Made by a program: the position numbers and the translations under genes
Shown: positions 1-5,007 of the stretch, one piece after another
How the letters are laid out: each line of letters opens with the position of its first letter
Position numbering within the stretch: position 1 is the stretch's first letter
The notes under the pieces: model-generated
What the model was told of the DNA's origin: nothing
Databases searched by the model: none
Seen by the model: only the letters and a program-made list of their open reading frames with translations
Assembly (NCBI GenBank): GCA_004554665.1
Contig: SFKY01000072.1
Coordinates: 1-12,717, forward strand
DNA length: 12,717 nucleotides
Reading direction: 5' to 3'
Source of the DNA: Bacteroidales bacterium
GTDB lineage: Bacteria; Bacteroidota; Bacteroidia; Bacteroidales; Bacteroidaceae

Positions 1-112
1 CACAATCAGCGGCATCAACAGTTCGACAGTAAAGATTACAAACACCAATACCGGTACAGGCGGCGCTACACAGTTCCGCATTCTGTCACTGACCATTACT
101 TTTGCTAAATAA
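1..112 (+). CDS. 3' end of an unidentified protein (partial)
   Basis: An open frame runs from the window edge (first full codon at base 2) to a TAA at 110-112, giving 36 C-terminal residues that end in LSLTITFAK. The tail is rich in Thr, Ser and Gly and alternates polar and hydrophobic residues, which would fit a beta-strand at the end of a secreted or surface beta-sandwich domain. A strong terminator follows 20 bp later, which supports this as a genuine gene end. The protein itself cannot be identified from this fragment, and the start lies outside the window. Confidence 0.6.
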   Translation, partial: TISGINSSTVKITNTNTGTGGATQFRILSLTITFAK

Positions 113-132
113 AACATTACCCTACTACAGCC

Positions 133-171
133 AACAAACCTGCATTCCACGCGGATGCAGGTTTGTTTTTT
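133..171 (+). terminator. Rho-independent terminator after the partial CDS
   Basis: A 13-bp perfect stem (133-145 pairs with 155-167) encloses a 9-nt loop. The 3' arm runs into six Ts at 166-171. It ends the transcript of the upstream partial gene and insulates rpmE2 from it. Confidence 0.9.
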
Positions 172-297
172 ACATCTCATCCATATACATATCCTCTAGA
201 ATGGAACCAAAGTATCAATAAGGATAGGGACGTATTTATCAACCACATGCCCAAAAACAAAAAACATGGCGAGTGGACGAAAAAACATCGTGAAACA

Positions 298-329
298 TTT
301 GGCCATTACGGTAAAAAGTCGTAATTTTG
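298..329 (+). promoter_or_regulatory. Bacteroidetes-type promoter of rpmE2
   Basis: TTTG at 298-301 (-33 element) and TAATTTTG at 322-329 (matching TAnnTTTG, -7 element) are separated by 20 bp, the usual spacing for the primary sigma factor of this phylum. The predicted transcript start is near 336, about 43 nt before the rpmE2 ATG. This is the best promoter match in the window, fitting a highly expressed ribosomal protein gene. Confidence 0.8.
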
Positions 330-378
330 CAACCCAAACGGAATATACATCACATTAATAATAACAATTAACAACGAA

Positions 379-630
379 ATGAAACAAGGTATTCACCCAG
401 AAAACTATCGCCCCGTCGTATTCAAAGATATGTCCAACGGCGATATGTTCCTTACAAAGTCTACATGCAAGACAAATGATACAGTAGAGTTTGAAGGCGA
501 GACTTATCCAGTGGTAAAGGTCGAAATCTCGAGCACTTCTCACCCCTTCTATACGGGTAAGAACAAGCTGGTCGACACTGCAGGTCGCGTAGACCGCTTC
601 ATGAACCGCTACGGCAAGCTGAAGAAGTAA
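379..630 (+). CDS. rpmE2: 50S ribosomal protein L31, type B
   Basis: This 83-residue protein is a large-subunit ribosomal protein that sits at the central protuberance and helps bridge the subunits. The start MKQGIHPENYRPVVF, the central SSTSHPFYTGK block (about residues 51-61) and the DTAGRVDRFMNRYGK tail (about 66-80) are the type B L31 signature. It lacks the CxxC zinc ligands of type A L31 and has a single Cys at residue 30. It is therefore the zinc-independent form, which in many bacteria is the paralogue favoured under zinc limitation. Whether a type A copy exists elsewhere cannot be seen. It is transcribed alone from a strong promoter at 298-329 and ends at a terminator at 659-705. The start is set by the conserved N-terminus; no Shine-Dalgarno site is evident. 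Confidence 0.97.
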   Translation: MKQGIHPENYRPVVFKDMSNGDMFLTKSTCKTNDTVEFEGETYPVVKVEISSTSHPFYTGKNKLVDTAGRVDRFMNRYGKLKK

Positions 631-658
631 TATATCTTTTGAATATATCAATCCAATC

Positions 659-705
659 AAAGTGCGTTCTAACGTAGTTGCATATGCGTTAGCCCGCACT
701 TTTTT
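659..705 (+). terminator. Rho-independent terminator of rpmE2
   Basis: An outer stem of 8 bp (659-666 with 695-702) and an inner stem of 5 bp (TAACG 670-674 with CGTTA 687-691) are separated by a 3x3 internal loop and followed by a T-run ending at 705. It lies only 18 bp before the next ATG, so the nuclease gene depends either on read-through or on a promoter overlapping this region. Confidence 0.85.
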
Positions 706-723
706 AGTCTCTACACCATCACC

Positions 724-1623
724 ATGACGAAGAATCTGTTCCATTACCTTACCCTGTGCGTGCTCGCACTCTCGCTCGTTGCCTGTGGCAGCGATGACGA
801 TGGCTCCACCCCCACCCCGACAGTGACCAATGCCAACCGTAACATTGTGACGGCCAACGTACCCAAGGAGATTACCCGACTGGAGTTTCCGCATCTGCGC
901 GGCGGCGACAACATCGTCATTGTCCATAAGACAGACAACAACACAAAGATCAATTACAGTGTAGAATGGGATTACGGCAAGAAATCGCCCCGCTGGTCAT
1001 GTTTCCCGATGACCAACGGTTCATCCAAGGGCGGTGTGGGCCGCAACGGTCCTTTTGAGGAGGATCCCGACCTGCCCAGTTCTATGAGATTCAGCGATAC
1101 CAACTACATGTTTACCGGCTCCGGCTACGACCGTGGCCACATGTGCGCCTCATACGACCGCCAATACTCCAAGGAAGCCAACCACCAGACCTTCTATTAT
1201 ACCAATATGCAGCCACAGCGCAATGCCTTCAATGCCGGAAGCAACTACGATGGCCTCTGGGTACAGATGGAGAACTTTGTGCAGAATCGGGCTAAGTCGC
1301 TCAAAGACGGCGACACCATCTATGTGTGCAAGGGAGGCACGATAGACAGCGAGAGCATGATACTGGAGCGCATCAAGGGGCAGCTCATCGTGCCCAAGTA
1401 TTTTTTCATGGCACTGCTGGAGAAAAACGCCAACGGTTACAAGGCCTTGGCTTTCTGGACAGAGCACCTGAACCACACGGTACCCAATGCCCACCTGGCC
1501 GATTATGCCATTACCATCGATGCACTGGAGGAAAAGACAGGCATAGATTTCTTCTGCAACTTGCCTGACGACACCGAGGACAAAGTGGAGAAATCGCTCA
1601 GCCTCATCAGTTGGGCGCTATAG
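724..1623 (+). CDS. Lipoprotein DNA/RNA non-specific endonuclease (NUC1 / EndA family)
   Basis: This 299-residue lipoprotein cleaves DNA and RNA without sequence preference (family function). Residues 1-20 form a signal peptide ending in the lipobox LVAC, with the lipidated Cys at 21. The following GSDDDG is acidic and resembles the export signal that sends Bacteroidetes lipoproteins to the outer surface. The catalytic motif DRGH lies at 136-139, with H139 the presumed general base. It is followed by YYTNMQPQ (158-165), where N161 starts the metal-binding Asn region; another ligand is probably one of N167, N170 or N174. Length and motif spacing are normal for a ββα-metal nuclease. It is probably used for nucleotide scavenging or defence against extracellular DNA (inference). 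It stands between two terminators. No clear promoter was found: TATCTTTT near 632-639 is one base from the consensus -7, with no -33 partner. Confidence 0.93.
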   Translation: MTKNLFHYLTLCVLALSLVACGSDDDGSTPTPTVTNANRNIVTANVPKEITRLEFPHLRGGDNIVIVHKTDNNTKINYSVEWDYGKKSPRWSCFPMTNGSSKGGVGRNGPFEEDPDLPSSMRFSDTNYMFTGSGYDRGHMCASYDRQYSKEANHQTFYYTNMQPQRNAFNAGSNYDGLWVQMENFVQNRAKSLKDGDTIYVCKGGTIDSESMILERIKGQLIVPKYFFMALLEKNANGYKALAFWTEHLNHTVPNAHLADYAITIDALEEKTGIDFFCNLPDDTEDKVEKSLSLISWAL

Positions 1624-1648
1624 TCCCTGCTAATAAGCTATACGCACA

Positions 1649-1720
1649 AGCCGTGCGCTACTACGGTGCTGCCTATCAGTGCAGCAAAGACTTCCGTAGG
1701 GCGCACGGCTCGTTTTATTT
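1649..1720 (+). terminator. Terminator after the nuclease gene
   Basis: A 10-bp perfect outer stem (AGCCGTGCGC 1649-1658 with GCGCACGGCT 1701-1710) continues, after a small bulge, into CTACGG/CCGTAG. A nested hairpin TGCTGC/GCAGCA lies inside. The T-rich stretch CGTTTTATTT follows at 1711-1720. The U-tract is interrupted, so it may be a moderate terminator. It could also act as a 3' end for the converging lipoprotein transcript, though no T-run exists on that strand. Confidence 0.7.
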
Positions 1721-1750
1721 AGTTGGCTTGGCACCAAGCACCGCCAATCT

Positions 1751-2506
1751 TTAGCGGTGGCCGATGGCTTTTACAATATTCCTTTCAATGGCTGCAGCCG
1801 GCTTCCCTTTGCCACAGAAAGTCTTGGCAGCTGCACTGCGGGTAGCAACCGACGGCTTGGCGTACGACTGTTTCTTCAAATCAAAATCGTCTTCCTCATC
1901 AATATTCACGCCTACGGCTGTACCCTTGAAACGCTCAGGCGACAACTGGTCGAGATGGTCGTAAGCCACCAGCATGTTGATGGGGTCGCTGTCTGCTGTG
2001 GCACCGTCGAAAGAGAGCTCGATGCCGCCCTGGGCGTTCACCATCCAAGAGAAAGCGGTCTCCACCGTACCCTCGCCCTCGATGACGCGGGTCTCCAGTC
2101 CCCTACCCGATATATCCGATTTAGCATCCAGTTCAAAGTCCCATGCCACGGTACACGGAGTCGACACCGTCGCTCCCATATTGTCCTTATAATACATGGT
2201 CATCGGTCCCGTCCAATATCCATTCAGATATTTGGCCATCAGTTTCTGATTCTCGTAGCGCTCATAGTCCACCGCATTCAGAAAATCGCGGTAGTCGCGG
2301 TCTGAAGCGTAAGCACAGTAGTGGTCAAACCACTGGGCCGTAGTACGGTCGTCGGTGCCAAAATCACCATAAGTTTCAAAATAGGCATCGAGCGCTTCGT
2401 CCAAATCGAAATAGTAATGGTCAAAGTGCTCATCGTCACACGAAATCATCGTCAGCGACATCATGGCTACTATTGCCATCAGTGTCAAGGTCTCCATCTT
2501 CTTCAT
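1751..2506 (-). CDS. Acidic lipoprotein of unknown function
   Basis: I do not recognise a family for this 251-residue protein. Residues 1-22 form a signal peptide with Cys23 in a lipobox-like MISC context, followed directly by DDE, a surface-export-like acidic stretch. Residues 24-80 are rich in Asp, Tyr and Phe with no clear repeat. The middle (about 94-200) contains NGYWTGPMTMYY and alternating hydrophobic and polar segments, suggesting a small beta-barrel or sandwich (inference). The C-terminus (about 215-251) turns basic and Ala/Lys-rich. The first ATG (2504-2506) gives a normal signal peptide; Met4 is an alternative start that would sit at a better distance from an AAGGA stretch. The gene is monocistronic, converges with the nuclease gene and diverges from the peroxidase operon. 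Confidence 0.8.
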   Translation of the reverse strand: MKKMETLTLMAIVAMMSLTMISCDDEHFDHYYFDLDEALDAYFETYGDFGTDDRTTAQWFDHYCAYASDRDYRDFLNAVDYERYENQKLMAKYLNGYWTGPMTMYYKDNMGATVSTPCTVAWDFELDAKSDISGRGLETRVIEGEGTVETAFSWMVNAQGGIELSFDGATADSDPINMLVAYDHLDQLSPERFKGTAVGVNIDEEDDFDLKKQSYAKPSVATRSAAAKTFCGKGKPAAAIERNIVKAIGHR

Positions 2507-2542
2507 ATCCTTATCGTTTTATCAGGTTATTCATTTCTGCTG

Positions 2543-2574
2543 CAAAGATAGTGTATAATACATACACGCCCAAT
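2543..2574 (-). promoter_or_regulatory. Promoter of the minus-strand lipoprotein gene
   Basis: Read on the minus strand, TATCTTTG (plus-strand 2543-2550) matches the TAnnTTTG -7 element exactly. ATTG (2571-2574), a 3-of-4 match to TTTG, lies 20 bp upstream. The predicted start near 2536 gives a leader of about 30 nt. Confidence 0.65.
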
Positions 2575-2680
2575 AGTTTTTCCATATACTTACCGAGGTT
2601 ATCCCTATCCACGCGGGGAAAATCCCTAAAAAAAAACATAATTATCCTTTCAGAGGGGGCTTATTTCGCCGAGAATAGCT

Positions 2681-2704
2681 ATCTTTGCATAAGATGGGCG
2701 GCGC
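2681..2704 (+). repeat. 24-bp direct repeat, copy 1
   Basis: This copy is identical over 24 bp to 2746-2769. It starts ATCTTTGCATAAGATG and ends GGGCGGCGC. It overlaps the -7 element at 2680-2687 and contains a short dyad (ATCTT, then AAGAT). Confidence 0.9.
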
Positions 2705-2745
2705 CTCAGCAATCAGAACAAGTTCTATTGCATTCAGCTGGCACC

Positions 2746-2769
2746 ATCTTTGCATAAGATGGGCGGCGC
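2746..2769 (+). repeat. 24-bp direct repeat, copy 2
   Basis: This is an exact second copy with a 65-bp offset from copy 1. Here flanking bases extend the internal dyad to a 7-bp stem (CCATCTT 2744-2750 with AAGATGG 2756-2762). The sequence between the copies is unrelated. Confidence 0.9.
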
Positions 2770-2835
2770 TTAAATAAAAGATGGCACAACCCATGCCCCA
2801 CATGATTCATAGATAAGGAACAATTATAATAAAAA

Positions 2836-3387
2836 ATGAAAACGGTTTACGATTTCTCAGTAAAAGACAGGAAAGGAAAGGAAGTTTCCCTGCGCGAATA
2901 TGCCAACGAGGTGCTTCTGATAGTCAACACAGCGACCAAATGTGGGTTCACCCCCCAGTACGAGGCACTGGAAGCCCTCTACCAACGATACCATGCCCAG
3001 GGGTTCGAGATCCTCGATTTCCCCTGCAACCAGTTCGGCCAGCAGGCACCCGGCACCGACGAGTCCATTCATAGTTTCTGCAAGCTCACCTACGGCACAG
3101 AATTTCCCAGATTCAAGAAAGTCAAGGTCAATGGCGACGATGCCGACCCACTGTTCAAATTTCTGAAAGAGCAGAAGGGATTTGCAGGATGGGATGAGGC
3201 ACACGAACTGACGCCCATCCTCGACAAGATGCTCTCCGAGGCCGATCCTGACTACAAGGAGAAAGCCGATATCAAGTGGAATTTTACCAAATTCCTCATC
3301 AACAAGCGCGGTATGGTGGTTGAGCGTTTCGAACCCACCGAGAGCATGGAGCATATAGAAGAGAAGATACAACAACTTTTAGCTTAA
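2836..3387 (+). CDS. gpx: Glutathione peroxidase family protein, thioredoxin-dependent type
   Basis: This 183-residue cytosolic peroxidase reduces hydrogen peroxide and organic hydroperoxides. The peroxidatic Cys36 lies in NTATKCGFTPQY and is encoded by TGT, so it is not selenocysteine. The FPCNQFG motif is at 62-68, and the catalytic tetrad is completed by Gln70, Trp148 and Asn149 (KWNF). Cys82 is where thioredoxin-dependent members carry the resolving Cys, so thioredoxin rather than glutathione is the likely reductant (established for non-animal enzymes of this type). The segment at about 112-145, before KWNF, is longer than in the common 160-residue bacterial enzymes. There is no signal peptide. 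The ATG of trxB lies 9 bp beyond the stop, which indicates co-transcription. Confidence 0.93.
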   Translation: MKTVYDFSVKDRKGKEVSLREYANEVLLIVNTATKCGFTPQYEALEALYQRYHAQGFEILDFPCNQFGQQAPGTDESIHSFCKLTYGTEFPRFKKVKVNGDDADPLFKFLKEQKGFAGWDEAHELTPILDKMLSEADPDYKEKADIKWNFTKFLINKRGMVVERFEPTESMEHIEEKIQQLLA

Positions 3388-3396
3388 TTACACGAC

Positions 3397-4329
3397 ATGG
3401 AACATACCAAGTGTCTCATTATCGGTAGCGGCCCAGCCGGATACACCGCTGCCATCTATGCCGGACGTGCCAATCTCCAGCCCATAGAGTATTGCGGACT
3501 GCAGACCGGCGGACAGCTCACCCAGACCACCATCGTAGAAAATTTCCCCGGCTATCCGGAGGGTGTGGATGCCAACCAAATGATGATGGAGCTGCGCCAG
3601 CAGGCCGAGCGTTTCGGTGCTGACATCCGCGATGGTGTCATTGCCAAGGCCGACTTCTCCAGCCGTCCTTACCGCCTCACCACCGATCGCGGCGATGAGA
3701 TAGAGGCCGACACCGTAATCATCGCCACGGGTGCCAGTGCCAAATACCTGGGACTTGCCGACGAGCAGAAATACAATGGCCAGGGAGTTTCGGCATGTGC
3801 CACCTGCGACGGATTCTTCTACCGCAAGAAGGTGGTAGCCGTAGTGGGCGGTGGCGATACAGCCTGCGAGGAGGCCATCTATCTCGCCGGCCTGTGCAGT
3901 AAGGTCTATATGATCGTACGCAAACCCTATCTGCGCGCTTCCGATATCATGCGCCGCCGCGTGGAGGAAAATCCCAAAATTGAAATTCTCTACGAACACA
4001 ACACCCTTGGTCTCTACGGCGAAAATGGCGTTGAGGGTGCACACGTGGTACGCCGCAAGGGCGAGCCCGATGAGGAGCGCTACGACCTGCCCATCGACGG
4101 TTTCTTCCTCGCCATCGGCCATAAGCCCAACACCGAGGTGTTCCGTGGACAGATAGATATGGACGAGACGGGCTATATCCTTACCCAAGGTGCCTCGCCC
4201 CGCACCAACATACCGGGTGTATTTGCTGCCGGCGACTGTGCAGACCCCACCTATCGTCAGGCCATTGTGGCTGCTGGCAGTGGCTGCAAGGCAGCCCTGG
4301 AGGCAGAGCGATACCTGAACACCTTGTAA
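3397..4329 (+). CDS. trxB: Thioredoxin reductase (NADPH)
   Basis: This 310-residue flavoenzyme transfers electrons from NADPH through FAD to thioredoxin. The FAD-binding GSGPAG is at 10-15, the redox-active CATC at 134-137, the NADPH-binding GGGDTA at 151-156, and the C-terminal FAD motif GVFAAGDC at 274-281. The 2'-phosphate loop usually read as HRRxxxRA is VRKPYLRA (174-181). It keeps the basic residues R175, K176 and R180, so NADPH use is expected. Length and order match low-molecular-weight bacterial TrxB. It follows the peroxidase by 9 bp and probably supplies its reducing power through thioredoxin. No thioredoxin gene is in the window. Confidence 0.97.
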   Translation: MEHTKCLIIGSGPAGYTAAIYAGRANLQPIEYCGLQTGGQLTQTTIVENFPGYPEGVDANQMMMELRQQAERFGADIRDGVIAKADFSSRPYRLTTDRGDEIEADTVIIATGASAKYLGLADEQKYNGQGVSACATCDGFFYRKKVVAVVGGGDTACEEAIYLAGLCSKVYMIVRKPYLRASDIMRRRVEENPKIEILYEHNTLGLYGENGVEGAHVVRRKGEPDEERYDLPIDGFFLAIGHKPNTEVFRGQIDMDETGYILTQGASPRTNIPGVFAAGDCADPTYRQAIVAAGSGCKAALEAERYLNTL

Positions 4330-4387
4330 AGAGTAAAGCCTCGCCCTACCTTTCTACATAGAGAGGAGCATAGCAGGCCATGATACC

Positions 4388-4448
4388 AAGACTGGAGATA
4401 GTCACCGAGGAGCATCAAGCCCCCATGACTATCTCCAGTCTTTTTTTT
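4388..4448 (+). terminator. Strong terminator of the gpx-trxB operon
   Basis: A 17-bp perfect stem (4388-4404 with 4426-4442) has a 21-nt loop and flows into eight Ts at 4441-4448. The stem is unusually long and the loop large for a simple terminator, but the U-tract is ideal. Confidence 0.93.
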
Positions 4449-4566
4449 GTATCGACCGATGTCTGCTTCATAACCATTTGACCTCACTTCTTCCCTCTTT
4501 CTCATGGCCGAGGGAGAGACCTATAGTCACCCCACTCCATTCGGAGAGAAGTCAGTTGTCTGAGCC

Positions 4567-4645
4567 AAATGCCATGATTAGCGCGCTAAAGGTGGCATTT
4601 ACGAGGTCTAAATGCCGCATTTACGATTTCTATCTGCCATTACGA
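4567..4645. repeat. Symmetric dyad and short-repeat block
   Basis: The palindrome TTAGCGCGCTAA (4578-4589) sits exactly between the inverted arms AAATGCCA (4567-4574) and TGGCATTT (4593-4600), with 3 nt on each side. The whole 34-bp element therefore shares one centre. Next to it, AAATGCCGCATTT (4610-4622) is another palindrome. GCATTTACGA occurs at 4595-4604 and 4617-4626, and GCCATTACGA at 4636-4645. Function is unknown; it could be a protein-binding site or an intergenic repeat family. Confidence 0.75.
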
Positions 4646-4831
4646 TTTTTTTGATTTATATCATCTGCCCCGGCCATCGGCACGCATTTTGGTTTGATAC
4701 TTTCCCTAAAACGGCTGCAATAATTGAGAAAAGCATTACTATTTGGCAAGGAAAATAGGAGTTTTATAACATTTGTCATTTTTTCGGGCTCGAATATCAA
4801 AAAAAGGCACCACAATCTGCAAAAACTTGAA

Positions 4832-4839
4832 TAGATTTG
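4832..4839 (+). promoter_or_regulatory. Candidate -7 element of the GH28 operon
   Basis: TAGATTTG matches TAnnTTTG exactly. No TTTG is seen 19-21 bp upstream, as is common for promoters that need an activator. The predicted start near 4846 gives a leader of roughly 160 nt. Confidence 0.5.
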
Positions 4840-4845
4840 CAACCG

Positions 4846-5007
4846 TAAATAAACTTTTACCATGAACCTCAAGGAGGAGAAGGTTCCGCCGAACGAACTC
4901 CCCCGCAAACACAGACCTATCGGAGCAGACCCTCATCGGTCTGCTCCGAGCAGTCAGAAGAACGAGTGAACATAAGAAGTAAGACAACCCAACTAATAAC
5001 TAACAAT
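4846..5007 (+). promoter_or_regulatory. Structured leader of the GH28 operon
   Basis: The leader holds two hairpins. The first is GAACCT (4864-4869) with AGGTTC (4881-4886), whose loop carries AAGGAGG. The second is a perfect 12-bp stem (4920-4931 with 4938-4949) with a 6-nt loop. Neither is followed by a T-run, so simple termination is unlikely. A 35-codon open frame (ATG 4862-4864, TGA 4967-4969) spans both hairpins and encodes a hydrophilic peptide. Its status as a gene is unproven. Confidence 0.45.

Larger units (their letters stand above)
2575..2835. promoter_or_regulatory. Regulatory region ahead of the peroxidase-reductase operon
   Basis: This divergent intergenic region holds no convincing gene. 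It contains two identical 24-bp direct repeats (2681-2704 and 2746-2769). The first copy begins inside TATCTTTG (2680-2687), an exact -7 match without a recognisable -33 partner, so it probably marks the operon promoter with a start near 2694. The second copy has CATCTTTG and is one base short of consensus. Only AT-rich sequence follows from about 2770 to the ATG at 2836. Confidence 0.55.
4449..4845. other. Intergenic stretch without a convincing gene
   Basis: I see no convincing coding frame. Minus-strand open frames here have no family features and run through the dyad block. The content is the symmetric dyad and repeat block (4567-4645), then AT-rich DNA. TTTG at 4742-4745 with TAACATTTG at 4767-4775 is a weak promoter-like pair, having one base too many in the -7. 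Confidence 0.5.

Noticed and set aside
1723..1760. Nested small dyads (GCTTGG/CCAAGC and ACCGC/GCGGT) as a terminator for the minus-strand lipoprotein gene
   Set aside because: The stems are only 5-6 bp, one overlaps the stop codon region, and no T-run follows on the minus strand.
2941..2943. Selenocysteine at the peroxidase active site
   Set aside because: The codon is TGT (Cys), not TGA, and no selenocysteine insertion element is needed.
4595..4645. Short CRISPR array from the ATTACGA-ended repeats
   Set aside because: The units are about 10 bp, imperfect and spaced 19-22 bp apart. There are no true spacers and no cas genes nearby.
4630..4987. Minus-strand open frames in the intergenic region before the GH28 genes
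   Set aside because: They lack family features and promoters, and cross the structured leader of the GH28 operon. Their composition is that of non-coding AT-rich DNA.
4966..5007. Upstream GTG start for the first GH28 gene
   Set aside because: It would put polar residues before the signal peptide. ATG 5008 begins directly with a good signal sequence.
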